A DNA stretch of 64,000 nucleotides from an uncultured Pelagibacteraceae bacterium (GCA_902633125.1 CACPEZ010000003.1:1-64000); one strand, 5' to 3'; positions 26,865-35,654 are shown, numbered from the stretch's first letter. Numbers and translations are program-made. The notes: generated by a model not told the origin, from the sequence alone.

Positions 26865-27662
26865 TTAATTTTCTTTTCCCATAATTTCTTCCTCCATGTT
26901 CCAAATCATGGATAAAATTTCTTCTCTTTTTGATGAAAAATCTTTATTTTTTTTTATTTCTCTTAAATCTTCTTTTAAGCCCATCTCTGCAAATGGAAGA
27001 TTATATTCTTTATGTATCCTACCTGGTCTTGGTGCCATTACGTACAATCTTTCACCAAGCAGTAGTGCTTCCTCAACTGAGTGCGTAATTAAAATAATTG
27101 TTTTTCCAGTTTCTTTCCAAATTTTCAAAACTAAAGATTGCATTTTTTCTCTTGTTAGAGCATCAAGAGCACCTAAAGGCTCATCCATTAAAATCAAATC
27201 AGGATCATTGATTAAACACCTTGCAAGAGCTACTCTTTGCTGCATTCCTCCAGATAATTGATATGTTGGGGTATTTCCAAATCCTTTTAAGCCAACAATT
27301 TCCAACCACTCATCAACTTTTTTTGAAGTTTCTATAGGATCTTTTTTTTTCATTCTAAGACCAAAGTTGACGTTCTCTGCAACAGTCAACCATTCAAATA
27401 ATGCACCTTGTTGAAAAACCATACCTCTTTCAACTCCAGGTCCGTCAATTTCTTTACCGTTCAAAGTTATATTTCCAGATGTTGGTCTTAAGAAACCAGC
27501 TGCAATATTTAACAAAGTTGTTTTTCCACAACCAGAAGGTCCAAGAACTGTTAGAAGTTCTCCTTTTTTTAATTTGAAATTTAAATCTTTTAGAGCATGA
27601 ACGGTCTCTCCTTTTGGAGTTTTGAAAATCATGTTTAGATTTTGAGATATTAAATCACTCAT
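26865..27662 (-). CDS. tauB: Taurine-type ABC transporter ATPase
   Basis: A 265 aa ATPase of the nitrate/sulfonate/taurine class. Walker A is GPSGCGKTTLL, the signature LSGGMQQRVALARC, Walker B LILMDEPLGALD and the switch ITHSVEEALLLG; MVFQQGALFEWLTVAENV is the Q-loop region. It couples ATP hydrolysis to the adjacent TauC permease. It lies directly before tauC and is separated from tauA by an 82 nt spacer holding a terminator-like hairpin. Confidence 0.92.
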   Translation of the reverse strand: MSDLISQNLNMIFKTPKGETVHALKDLNFKLKKGELLTVLGPSGCGKTTLLNIAAGFLRPTSGNITLNGKEIDGPGVERGMVFQQGALFEWLTVAENVNFGLRMKKKDPIETSKKVDEWLEIVGLKGFGNTPTYQLSGGMQQRVALARCLINDPDLILMDEPLGALDALTREKMQSLVLKIWKETGKTIILITHSVEEALLLGERLYVMAPRPGRIHKEYNLPFAEMGLKEDLREIKKNKDFSSKREEILSMIWNMEEEIMGKEN

Positions 27663-27690
27663 TAGCTGACTTTATATAAAATATTTACTT

Positions 27691-27724
27691 AAAAAAATAG
27701 GCACCAATAAAATTGGCGCCTATT
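27691..27724 (-). terminator. Rho-independent-type hairpin after tauA
   Basis: Arms 27696-27708 and 27712-27724 form a 13 bp stem (one G-U wobble on the minus strand) with a 3 nt loop. A run of U follows on the minus strand (27691-27697). It lies 20 nt after the tauA stop and before tauB. This would cause partial termination, giving more binding protein than ATPase and permease. Confidence 0.75.
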
Positions 27725-27744
27725 TAATTATTCTAATCTTTAAA

Positions 27745-28686
27745 TTATAAAGGTAAGAAACTAGTGTCTACCGCTCCACCTGGAGTTCCCATTCCTTTCA
27801 AGAATGCATCTAAGTTTCCGCTTTCCATAGATTTTTTAGTTTCTTCTGGAGTTAAGAATTTGAAACCACTTAAAGTATCTTTCATATCAGCAATTTTCAT
27901 TTCTGAAGCTTTTGACATAGAATTCATATCGCTTTTTCCATTTCTATATCTTTCATTTGCTTCATGAGTTACTTCAATAAAAGTTCTCAACATTCCAGGA
28001 TTTTCCTTCATAAACTTGTCTGTTACAGAAGTAATATCTATTCCTAAAATACCTGCATCTCTTGCTTCTTGAACAGTTAAAAGTCTTGATCCTACAGCAA
28101 CCGCAGCTTTGATAGAATTACCACCAAATAGGCATGCCATTACTACATCTCCACTTACTAATGCAGCTGCTCCTTCTTCAGGGTCCATTTGGATAATATC
28201 CATTTTGCTTCTGTCAGCTCCAACAACTTTCATACTTTCGTCAAAAACGTACTCAGCCATAGTACCTAACGGAACAGCAACTTTTTTACCTTCTAATTCT
28301 GTTGCGTTCGCTTTTGTTATTCCTGATGCATTAGATGTTACACAAGTTGTTCCACCCATTCCATATTCCATTGCGATATCAACTAATTTGATAGGCGCAT
28401 TTGATTTTACAGCATTAATAAATGGTACCAAACCTTGTGAGTAAGAAATATCAATATCTCCTGCTAACATTGCATCTGTCATTGCTCCACCATTTGTGAA
28501 GTTTGTCCATTTTACTGGAACTCCTAAAGCTTTAGCAAAATTCTTTTTTTGCATGTCCTCTAAATTTGGACTTGGCCACTCTAGAAAGTATGCAACTCTA
28601 ACTTCGTTCGCAGCAGAGTTTGCTGCTGTGATTGTTAAGTTTAGAGCAAATAAACTTCCTAAAATGAAACTAATTATTTTTTTCAT
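27745..28686 (-). CDS. tauA: Taurine-type ABC transporter substrate-binding protein
   Basis: A 313 aa periplasmic protein with a signal peptide (residues 1-24, ending ANSA). The mature start EVRVAYFLEWPSPNLEDMQ is the TauA pattern. Also typical are GGAMTDAMLAGDIDISYSQG, GKKVAVPLGTMAEYV and MDPEEGAAALVSGDVVMACLFGG, the ligand pocket. It delivers a sulfonate such as taurine to TauBC. It is divergent from the aminotransferase gene for taurine breakdown, which strongly supports the substrate. Gene order is tauA-tauB-tauC. Confidence 0.9.
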   Translation of the reverse strand: MKKIISFILGSLFALNLTITAANSAANEVRVAYFLEWPSPNLEDMQKKNFAKALGVPVKWTNFTNGGAMTDAMLAGDIDISYSQGLVPFINAVKSNAPIKLVDIAMEYGMGGTTCVTSNASGITKANATELEGKKVAVPLGTMAEYVFDESMKVVGADRSKMDIIQMDPEEGAAALVSGDVVMACLFGGNSIKAAVAVGSRLLTVQEARDAGILGIDITSVTDKFMKENPGMLRTFIEVTHEANERYRNGKSDMNSMSKASEMKIADMKDTLSGFKFLTPEETKKSMESGNLDAFLKGMGTPGGAVDTSFLPL

Positions 28687-28859
28687 TTCATCTCCTGTTA
28701 ATTAAATTTAATTATTGATATTTAAGTTTAAATTTTCTTTTAAGTAAATGATGAATAAATTACACAGGCTTCAAAAGTTATAAGTTACAACCTATAGTTG
28801 CGGTCTTTTAACATAGCAAGTATGACTAAAATTTACTGGTTAATTTATATAATTAGTCT
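28687..28859. promoter_or_regulatory. Divergent promoter region between tauABC and tpa
   Basis: A 173 bp A+T-rich spacer with no gene drives tauABC leftward and the aminotransferase and alanine dehydrogenase rightward. A short dyad, CAAC-CTATA-GTTG, sits near 28791-28803. TTGCGG and TATGAC hexamers 17 bp apart (about 28798-28826) could be a rightward promoter, but the match is weak. Confidence 0.45.
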
Positions 28860-30221
28860 ATGAATCAAAACTTAATTATGAGTTCAGAAAAACCTCAAAT
28901 ACCGAATTCTTTAAATGAACATTGGATGCCATTTACATCTAATAGAGACTTTAAAGAATCTCCAAGATTAATTGTAGAAGCAAAAGGTGTATATTTAAAA
29001 AATCATCAAGGTCAAACTCAGATAGATGCAAGCTCGGGATTATTTTGTAATCCTTTAGGTCATGGAAGAGAGGAAATTATTAACGCAATTACAAATCAAT
29101 TAAAAAAATTAGACTATGCTCAACCATTTCAACAAGGTTTTGGAGGTTCATTTGAACTTGCAACAAAAATTTCAAAACATACGCCAGGAAATTTAAATAG
29201 AATTTTTTATACAATTTGTGGATCTACTGCTGTTGAGACTGCAATAAAAATTGCAGTTGCATATCATAAAGCAAGAGGTGAAGGACATAGATTTAGGTTT
29301 GTTGGAAGAGAAAGAGGCTATCATGGAATGAATATCGGAGCTACTTCTGTTGGCGGAATGATTAACAACGTGAAAACATTTGCCAATGTTTTGATGCCAG
29401 GTGTTCTTCACATGAGACATACACATTTACCAGAACATAAATTTGTTTCAGGTCAACCTGAAACTGGCGCAGAGATGGCTGAAGATCTAGAGAGAATTTG
29501 TACAAATTTTGGATCAGAGAACATAGCAGCTTGTATTGTTGAGCCAATTGCTGGATCAACAGGAACATTAGTTCCACCAAAAGGTTATTTGCAAAGGTTA
29601 CGAGAAATTTGTGATAAGCATGGTATTTTATTAGTTTTTGACGAAGTTATCACAGGATGGGGAAGGACAGGTTCACCATTTGCATCGCAAGAATACGGTG
29701 TTACTCCAGATATTATTACAATGGCTAAAGCTACAACAAATGGAATAAGTCCTTTAGGTGCAGTTGCGTGTAAAGAAGAAATTTATGACACAGTTATGGA
29801 TGGATCTCCAAAAGGAACAATAGAATTATTTCATGGTTACACTTACTCTGGAATTCCTGTCTCAGTAGCTGCAGGCTTAGCGGTTCAAGATATTTTTGAA
29901 AAAGATGATATCTTTAATAGAGCAAAAAATTTATCTCCATATTTCCAAGAAGGTTTAATGTCTTTAAAAGATATTGATGTTGTTGATAACATAAGAGGTT
30001 ATGGAATGATGGGTGGTATTGATATTAAAATGCATAAAAAACCTGGCGCAGCAGGATTTACATGTTTCAAACACTGCTATGATGCAGGAGTTAACTTTAA
30101 AGCGACTGGAGATTGTTTAATTATTGCTCCAATGTTTATCTGTGAAAAAAAACATATTGATGAAATAATCGAGAAACTAAGAACTGGTATTACAAACTAT
30201 TCAAAAAGCAAAAAAAATTAA
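28860..30221 (+). CDS. tpa: Taurine:pyruvate aminotransferase-like (class III omega-aminotransferase)
   Basis: A 453 aa class III PLP aminotransferase. LNEHWMPFTSNRDFK is the start of omega-amino acid:pyruvate aminotransferases. ICGSTAVETAIKIA, GYHGMNIGATSVGG, VFDEVITGWGRTG (Asp contacting PLP) and MAKATTNGISPLGA (PLP lysine) follow. Proposed reaction: taurine plus pyruvate gives sulfoacetaldehyde plus alanine. An in-frame ATG six codons in (28878) is an alternative start. The substrate call rests on the divergent tauABC, the following alanine dehydrogenase and the Xsc gene in the same window; beta-alanine or hypotaurine could also be used. Confidence 0.82.
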   Translation: MNQNLIMSSEKPQIPNSLNEHWMPFTSNRDFKESPRLIVEAKGVYLKNHQGQTQIDASSGLFCNPLGHGREEIINAITNQLKKLDYAQPFQQGFGGSFELATKISKHTPGNLNRIFYTICGSTAVETAIKIAVAYHKARGEGHRFRFVGRERGYHGMNIGATSVGGMINNVKTFANVLMPGVLHMRHTHLPEHKFVSGQPETGAEMAEDLERICTNFGSENIAACIVEPIAGSTGTLVPPKGYLQRLREICDKHGILLVFDEVITGWGRTGSPFASQEYGVTPDIITMAKATTNGISPLGAVACKEEIYDTVMDGSPKGTIELFHGYTYSGIPVSVAAGLAVQDIFEKDDIFNRAKNLSPYFQEGLMSLKDIDVVDNIRGYGMMGGIDIKMHKKPGAAGFTCFKHCYDAGVNFKATGDCLIIAPMFICEKKHIDEIIEKLRTGITNYSKSKKN

Positions 30222-30230
30222 TTTAATTCT

Positions 30231-31349
30231 ATGAAAATCGGGGTTCCAAAAGAAATAAAGCCTCAAGAAAATAGAATTGGACTCACTCCCGAAAGTGTAA
30301 AGACATTAACTTCTAATGGCCACGAAGTTTTAATTGAAAATAATGGAGGTTTTGAAGCAGGATTTGAAAACGATCATTACGTATCAAGTGGAGCAAAAAT
30401 AGTTAATACAGCTGAAGATATATTTAACGACTCCGACATCATTGTTAAAGTCAAAGAGCCACAATCTAGCGAAGTAAGAATGATAAGAGAAAATCAAGTT
30501 GTCTTTACATATCTTCATCTTGCTGCAGCCAAGGAACTGACACAAGGTTTAATAGACAGCAAATCAATATGCATCGCTTATGAAACAGTCACAGATAATA
30601 ACGGAAGACTTCCTTTGTTAGCACCAATGAGTGCAGTAGCTGGAAGAATGTCAGTACAAGCGGGTGCACATTGTTTAGAAAAAAATCAAAAAGGCCGTGG
30701 TCTTTTGTTAGGAGGAGCTCCTGGTGTAGAGCCTGGAAATGTAGTTATACTTGGAGGTGGAGTAGTAGGAGAAAATGCTGCTATAATTGCAACAGGCATG
30801 AAAGCCAAAGTTAATATTGTAGATAAATCTGAAAAAAGATTAAACGAACTTACCCAAATGTTTGGAGATAAAATAATACCTAATTTAAGTGATAAAACTG
30901 ATTTAGAAAAATTAATTTCCGAATGTGATTTGTTAGTAGGTGGTGTTTTGATACCAGGTGCTGAGGCACCAAAATTAGTTACAAAGAATATGTTAAAAAA
31001 AATGAAAAGGGGATCAGTGATTGTAGATGTTGCAATTGATCAAGGAGGATGTGTTGAAACCAGTAAACCAACTACCTTTGCAGAACCAACTTTTATAATA
31101 GATGATGTAATTCATTATTGCGTTGCTAACATGCCTGGTGGCGTTCCTAGAACATCAACAATTGCTTTAAATAAAGCAACACTTCCTTTTTTATCTAAAT
31201 TAGCAAAAGATGGTTACTTAAAAGCTTTAAATGATGATCAAAATTTTCAAGCAGGATTAAATGTATTTAAAGGAGGCGTTACTCATAAAGCTGTAGCAGA
31301 TGTATTTGGCCACGATTATTTACCAGCTCACAAAGCTTTGCTTAACTAA
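30231..31349 (+). CDS. ald: Alanine dehydrogenase
   Basis: A 372 aa NAD-dependent enzyme deaminating L-alanine to pyruvate and ammonium. The N-terminus MKIGVPKEIKPQENRIGLTPESV is the AlaDH/PNT signature, LGGGVVGENAAIIATGM is the NAD-binding Rossmann glycine motif, and IDQGGCVETSKPTTFAEPTF is the conserved active-site region. It starts 9 nt after the aminotransferase stop. Together the pair recycles pyruvate, so taurine nitrogen leaves as ammonium. Confidence 0.95.
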   Translation: MKIGVPKEIKPQENRIGLTPESVKTLTSNGHEVLIENNGGFEAGFENDHYVSSGAKIVNTAEDIFNDSDIIVKVKEPQSSEVRMIRENQVVFTYLHLAAAKELTQGLIDSKSICIAYETVTDNNGRLPLLAPMSAVAGRMSVQAGAHCLEKNQKGRGLLLGGAPGVEPGNVVILGGGVVGENAAIIATGMKAKVNIVDKSEKRLNELTQMFGDKIIPNLSDKTDLEKLISECDLLVGGVLIPGAEAPKLVTKNMLKKMKRGSVIVDVAIDQGGCVETSKPTTFAEPTFIIDDVIHYCVANMPGGVPRTSTIALNKATLPFLSKLAKDGYLKALNDDQNFQAGLNVFKGGVTHKAVADVFGHDYLPAHKALLN

Positions 31350-31475
31350 AATCCCTATTTTCTCTTACTTTTTAGTAAATTGACAAAAAAAAAATTAATT
31401 CTATATAGCAGCTATAATTTAAAAAATTATTCCTGAATTTAACATTCATTTATTTCTCTCTTTTTTGTTGAATTC

Positions 31476-31495
31476 ACCTCCTCGAAAGGGGAGGT
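31476..31495. other. GAAA-tetraloop hairpin in convergent spacer
   Basis: ACCTCCTC-GAAA-GGGGAGGT forms an 8 bp stem (one T-G pair) closed by a GNRA-type loop on the plus strand. It lies in the 155 bp spacer between the ald and thioredoxin-like stops. No U-tract follows on either strand, so it is not a standard terminator; it may be a 3' end stabiliser. Confidence 0.45.
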
Positions 31496-31504
31496 AAAAA
31501 GGAA

Positions 31505-31879
31505 TTATATACCTTTACTTATAAGATTGTATATTTGATCTTTGTCAGTTAAACCAATTTCTCTCGCTACTTCTTTTTCACCTTTAAAAACTACTATTGT
31601 GGTCCAATAATTAACAGCTAAAGCTTTAGCAATATCTTCATGTTCTGTTTGCTCATAAAATAAAAACTCAACATCTTTAAAGTCTTTCATTGCTTGATCG
31701 AAAACTTTTGTTTGTGCTGCACATGTTGAACAATATTCGTTCCAAGAATTAATAACAATTGTTTTACCAGATTTTTGAATTTCTAATAATTTTTTCAGAT
31801 CAAAATTTGTAGTTTTTTCAAAACCAAATGAGATATTTGGTATTAAGAATAAAATTAGAAAGACAAAATATTTTTTCAT
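31505..31879 (-). CDS. Periplasmic thioredoxin-like protein
   Basis: A 124 aa protein with a signal peptide (residues 1-19, ending SFG) and a thioredoxin fold. The active site is NSWNEYCSTCAAQTKVF (CSTC), and NYWTTIVVFKGEKEVARE supplies the later strand, where the usual cis-proline position reads Thr. It probably reduces disulfides or supports cytochrome maturation in the periplasm. The gene follows cytochrome b561 after 13 nt on the same strand, suggesting a redox pair. Confidence 0.85.
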   Translation of the reverse strand: MKKYFVFLILFLIPNISFGFEKTTNFDLKKLLEIQKSGKTIVINSWNEYCSTCAAQTKVFDQAMKDFKDVEFLFYEQTEHEDIAKALAVNYWTTIVVFKGEKEVAREIGLTDKDQIYNLISKGI

Positions 31880-31892
31880 GAGCTTTATTTAA

Positions 31893-32420
31893 TTATCTGG
31901 TCATTCTTTTCAAGATGTTTTCTTTCAAAAATATTTGATGAAACAAAACTGCTAAAATATGCAATGAGATTAAAACTATTAATGTATAATTTGAAATAAC
32001 ATGAACATTGTAAAATTGATCTGCTAAATCAAAGTTATCTTCAATCCTTAATTTAAAAATAAAAAAATTTAGTTTTTCACCATTAAATAGCTTTTTTAAA
32101 ATTCCTGATGTTGTTATTGTTAAAAGTGCGACATAAAGAGCGAAATGATTCAATTTCGCAATCAAGTTTTGTCCAAAGAATGCCTCAGGCATTAGTTTTG
32201 GGGACTTGCTAAAAAATTTATAAATTAACCTAAATAAGGTTATGTAAAATATGGATATTCCTACAATTACATGTACATTTTCAATAGTTATTCTTAAATC
32301 CGAAAAATCTAATCTGACCAAAATAAACCCCATTGGTATCTGAGCAATTAGAAGGAGCAAAGTGAACCAATGGAAAAATTTAGCTAACCAACTATATTGT
32401 AATGTTATACTGTCAGACAT
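31893..32420 (-). CDS. Cytochrome b561 family protein
   Basis: A 175 aa four-helix inner-membrane b-type cytochrome. Candidate heme histidines are in WLAKFFHWFTLL, ITIENVHVIVGIS and, near the C-terminus, VLISLHILAVLFHQIF. The family moves electrons between quinol and periplasmic acceptors. The start codon at 32418-32420 overlaps the start codon of the divergent cytochrome c gene (CATG), so each promoter must lie inside the other gene unless the transcripts are leaderless. Confidence 0.88.
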   Translation of the reverse strand: MSDSITLQYSWLAKFFHWFTLLLLIAQIPMGFILVRLDFSDLRITIENVHVIVGISIFYITLFRLIYKFFSKSPKLMPEAFFGQNLIAKLNHFALYVALLTITTSGILKKLFNGEKLNFFIFKLRIEDNFDLADQFYNVHVISNYTLIVLISLHILAVLFHQIFLKENILKRMTR

Positions 32421-32883
32421 GAGCTATTTTATAAAAATAAATAATATTTTCAAAATAATGTTTATTGTAGCACTTTCTTTTTCATTTAATTCTAATGTTT
32501 TATCAGAAGAAAGCGCAAAAGACATTATAAAGAAAAGAAAGTCTTTATTCAGTCAAAATTATAAACTAGCAAAAAGAATTAGTATTTTACTTAACGAAGT
32601 TGAAATTGAGGACTCAAAAAAACTGATGATTAGAATGAGTGATAATTATTTAGAATTACTAAATTTATTTCCAGAAAATACAAAAGAGGGACACGGAACA
32701 GAGGCTTTACCAATTATTTGGGAAGAAAAAGATGAATTTAATGCTCTAATGAAAAAATCATCTGATCAAATGATAAAGCTAGCTTCAATTATCGAAGACC
32801 AAGATGATTTTAGAGCAGCTTTGAAACAATATATGTGGTCGAGCTGTAAAGCTTGTCATAGCAGATATAGGGCTCCACACTAA
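32419..32883 (+). CDS. Cytochrome c'-like protein
   Basis: A 154 aa secreted cytochrome with a single heme motif near the C-terminus, WSSCKACHSRYR, the position typical of four-helix cytochrome c'. I start it at ATG 32419 (MSYFIKINN); an ATG at 32458 would give a shorter, more regular signal peptide of about 19 residues. The core is helical (SAKDIIKKRKSLFSQNYKLAKRIS). Cytochrome c' proteins bind NO or serve as electron carriers. It overlaps the next cytochrome gene at TAATG. Confidence 0.82.
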   Translation: MSYFIKINNIFKIMFIVALSFSFNSNVLSEESAKDIIKKRKSLFSQNYKLAKRISILLNEVEIEDSKKLMIRMSDNYLELLNLFPENTKEGHGTEALPIIWEEKDEFNALMKKSSDQMIKLASIIEDQDDFRAALKQYMWSSCKACHSRYRAPH

Positions 32884-33311
32884 TGAAAAAGTATTTTTTT
32901 ATTTTTATTGTTTTATTTTATGCAGATACTGCTTTCTCTCATTCGCACTACCCCATAACTAGAGATTCATTAGAAGCAATTAAAAATGGCAAGATATTAT
33001 ACAATCAATATTGTGTTTCTTGTCACCAAGCAAATTTAGCTGGAGCTACAAATTGGCAAGGTTTAGATGAAGATGGGCATAGAAAAGCACCGCCTTTAAA
33101 TGGAACTGGTCATACTTGGCATCATACAGATGAGTTACTACATAGAATGATAAAGTATGGATTTGCTAAATTGATAAAAAATTATGAAGGCAAGATGATG
33201 GGTTTTGGTGACAAAATAAGTGATGAAGGTATTGATAACATTCTTTCGTACATTAAATCTTATTGGAAAGATGATATTTATGAATATCATTTAGAAATGA
33301 GCAAACAATGA
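32883..33311 (+). CDS. Class I-type cytochrome c
   Basis: A 142 aa secreted monoheme cytochrome. The signal peptide is residues 1-19 (ending AFS). The heme motif is YCVSCHQANLAG, and the distal methionine is likely in KMMGFGDKISDEG. A His-rich segment (GTGHTWHHTDELLH) sits between them and may touch metal. It is coupled to the cytochrome c'-like gene and overlaps the DUF4396 gene by 4 nt, so the three are one transcript. Confidence 0.88.
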   Translation: MKKYFFIFIVLFYADTAFSHSHYPITRDSLEAIKNGKILYNQYCVSCHQANLAGATNWQGLDEDGHRKAPPLNGTGHTWHHTDELLHRMIKYGFAKLIKNYEGKMMGFGDKISDEGIDNILSYIKSYWKDDIYEYHLEMSKQ

Positions 33312-33751
33312 GTTCAGAAGCAATTAATTTTAATTGGTCATGCAAGCATACTTGGAAAAGAAGCGCAAAAAATACTGCTTGGTGTTTACTAGGCTGTGCA
33401 ATTGGTGACTTTGGAACTATATTGTATTTTCAGATAACAGGAATTCCCTGGCCTGTTTTAGCCATCATGACTTTAGCAATTATAAATGGTTTGATTACAA
33501 GTATTATTTTAGAAACTATAATTTTACTAAGACAAAAACTTGATTTTTCCAAAGCATTAAAGACTGCGCTTGGTATGAGCTTTATATCTATGGTCAGTAT
33601 GGAAATAGCCATGAACCTCACAGATGTAATTTTAACAGGTGGAGCTATTTTAAATTGGTGGGTAGTACCAATAATGCTTTTAGTTGGATTTTTAACTCCA
33701 TGGCCATACAATTATTGGAGATTAAAAAAATATAATATTGCTTGTCACTAA
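33308..33751 (+). CDS. DUF4396 membrane protein
   Basis: A 147 aa membrane protein with four helices. HTWKRSAKNTAWCLLGCAIGDFGTI, LAIINGLITSIILET, GMSFISMVSMEIAMNLTD and PWPYNYWRLKKYNIACH are the recognisable DUF4396 blocks. Conserved Cys, Met and His residues suggest metal handling, and the family often sits near copper proteins. It overlaps the upstream cytochrome c gene by ATGA. Function is not established. Confidence 0.8.
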   Translation: MSSEAINFNWSCKHTWKRSAKNTAWCLLGCAIGDFGTILYFQITGIPWPVLAIMTLAIINGLITSIILETIILLRQKLDFSKALKTALGMSFISMVSMEIAMNLTDVILTGGAILNWWVVPIMLLVGFLTPWPYNYWRLKKYNIACH

Positions 33752-33784
33752 AAACATCTCTATATCAAATTAAGACCTCAGATA

Positions 33785-34720
33785 ATGACTAAAGATTTAA
33801 TAACAATTGATAGCCTTTCAAAGGTATACGACAATGGATTTAACGCTTTAAAAACTGTTAATTTAAATATAAAGCAAGGTGAAATTATTGCTATGCTTGG
33901 ACCAAATGGAGCTGGCAAAACTACACTGATAAGTATTGTATGTGGTATAGTTAAACCAACTTCTGGAGTAATTACAGTAGATGGTTTTGATATTATAAAA
34001 GATTATAGAGAAACAAGATCAAGAATAGGACTGGTCCCCCAAGAAATTTCACTAGAACAATTTGAAACAGTGTTTAACAATGTTTCATATTCAAGAGGCT
34101 TATATGGAAAAAAGCCAAACCCCCAACATATAGAAAAAGTTCTAAAAGATTTTAGTTTATGGGATAAAAAAGATTTAAGGTTAAATCAGCTTTCAGGAGG
34201 AATGAAAAGACGTGTAATGATAGCAAAAGCATTATCTCATGAACCTTCGATATTATTTCTTGATGAACCAACAGCAGGCGTTGATGTAGAATTGAGAAAA
34301 GATATGTGGAAAGTTGTAGAGGGATTAAGGAAAACAGGAGTAACTATAATATTAACAACACACTATATTGAAGAAGCAGAGGCAATCGCAGACCGAGTTG
34401 CTGTAATTAATCAAGGAGAAATCATTGTTGTTGATAATAAAATAGATTTATTAAAAAAGATGGGTCATAAAAAATTAACCATTGAATTACAAGATAAAGT
34501 CGAAAAAATTCCAGCAGAACTTAATGAATATAATCTATCAATATCTAATGATAATTATTCATTAATTTACAACTATAACTTACATGCTGAAAGAACAGGT
34601 ATTACAAAGATGCTTCAAGATTTAAAAAATGCAGGTTTGAGGATGAGAGATTTAAAAACAGAGCAAAATAATCTTGAAAAGATTTTTGTGACATTGGTAA
34701 AGGAAAATAATGAGGATTAA
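33785..34720 (+). CDS. ABC-2 type transporter ATPase
   Basis: A 311 aa ATPase with Walker A GPNGAGKTTL, signature LSGGMKRRVMIAKA, Walker B ILFLDEPTAGVD and switch TTHYIEEAEA. The C-terminal part (about 225-311) is the extra domain common in NodI/YadG-like exporters. It overlaps the permease gene by 11 nt. The pair would form an exporter for an unidentified substrate (lipid, polysaccharide or drug-like). Confidence 0.9.
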   Translation: MTKDLITIDSLSKVYDNGFNALKTVNLNIKQGEIIAMLGPNGAGKTTLISIVCGIVKPTSGVITVDGFDIIKDYRETRSRIGLVPQEISLEQFETVFNNVSYSRGLYGKKPNPQHIEKVLKDFSLWDKKDLRLNQLSGGMKRRVMIAKALSHEPSILFLDEPTAGVDVELRKDMWKVVEGLRKTGVTIILTTHYIEEAEAIADRVAVINQGEIIVVDNKIDLLKKMGHKKLTIELQDKVEKIPAELNEYNLSISNDNYSLIYNYNLHAERTGITKMLQDLKNAGLRMRDLKTEQNNLEKIFVTLVKENNED

Positions 34721-35477
34721 TTTTTACGCATTAAGAGCAATTTATTTTCATGAAATGGATAGATTTAGAAGAACATTAATACAATCTCTTCTTTCTCCAG
34801 TTTTATCTACTTCATTATACTTTATAGTATTCGGCTCGGTAATCGGGGATTATGTACAAAAAATTGATGGCATTAGTTATGGCTCTTATATTGTTCCAGG
34901 ATTATTGATGTTAACATTATTAACGCAATCTATCAGTAACACTTCTTTTGGAATTTTTTTTCCTAAATTTAATGGAACAATTTATGAAATTTTAGCAGCT
35001 CCAATTTCTACTGTAGAAATTGTAATTGCTTATGTTGGTGCAGGTGCAACTAAAACCTTAATTGTTGCTGCAGTAATTTTCTGCACTTCACTTTTTTTTG
35101 CAGAAGTAAATGTAAAGTTTCCTTTACTAATGATTTTCTTATTAATTCTAGTTGCTTTTACTTTTGCTTTGTTTGGGTTTTTAATTGGACTTCTTAGTAA
35201 AAATTTCGAGCAAATGTCTATAATACCAACAATTGTCATAACACCAATGGTATTCTTAGGTGGAAGTTTGTATTCGCTAGATATGCTCCCAAGTTTCTGG
35301 CAAACAGTCACTTATTTTAATCCTGTTGTATATTTAATTAATGGGTTGAGGTTTGCATTTTATGGAGTTTCTGATTTTGATATTTGGATAAGTATTTCAA
35401 CAATGTTTATATTTTTAATTGTATGTGTAACTCTTGTCTCAATTATACTTAAAAAAGGTTATAATATAAAAAATTAA
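34710..35477 (+). CDS. ABC-2 type transporter permease
   Basis: A 255 aa membrane protein of six helices in the NodJ/YadH family. YFHEMDRFRRTLIQSLLSPVLSTSLYFIVFG at the start and GGSLYSLDMLPSFWQ, YFNPVVYLINGLRFAFYG near the end are typical. Start overlaps the ATPase gene, so both are translated together. It is followed after 1 nt by a TTG-start small membrane protein candidate. Confidence 0.9.
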   Translation: MRINFYALRAIYFHEMDRFRRTLIQSLLSPVLSTSLYFIVFGSVIGDYVQKIDGISYGSYIVPGLLMLTLLTQSISNTSFGIFFPKFNGTIYEILAAPISTVEIVIAYVGAGATKTLIVAAVIFCTSLFFAEVNVKFPLLMIFLLILVAFTFALFGFLIGLLSKNFEQMSIIPTIVITPMVFLGGSLYSLDMLPSFWQTVTYFNPVVYLINGLRFAFYGVSDFDIWISISTMFIFLIVCVTLVSIILKKGYNIKN

Positions 35478-35478
35478 T

Positions 35479-35646
35479 TTGACTGTTGACCAGATAATTC
35501 CTGCAATATTTTTAATATTAGTCTTAATATTAGTTCTACCTAATTTTCTCAGATCAAACTCAAATATTAAACAATTGATATCTAATTTTTCAATTTGGAT
35601 AATAATTATACTTGTTATATTTGGATTGATGTATTTTTTGATGTAA
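35479..35646 (+). CDS. Small two-helix membrane protein (candidate, TTG start)
   Basis: A 55 aa open frame starting with TTG one nucleotide after the ABC-2 permease stop. It has two hydrophobic helices (AIFLILVLILVLPNF and IWIIIILVIFGLMYFL) joined by a short polar loop. It resembles the membrane segment seen at the start of some alphaproteobacterial membrane proteases, but no catalytic part follows. It is next to a similar 54 aa gene. It is too short to identify, and its reality rests on tight packing. Confidence 0.5.
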   Translation: MTVDQIIPAIFLILVLILVLPNFLRSNSNIKQLISNFSIWIIIILVIFGLMYFLM

Positions 35647-35654
35647 ATAGATTT

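Noticed and set aside
28798-28826. Promoter hexamers TTGCGG and TATGAC before tpa
   Set aside because: Matches are too weak in A+T-rich DNA to call a promoter; noted only within the divergent region.
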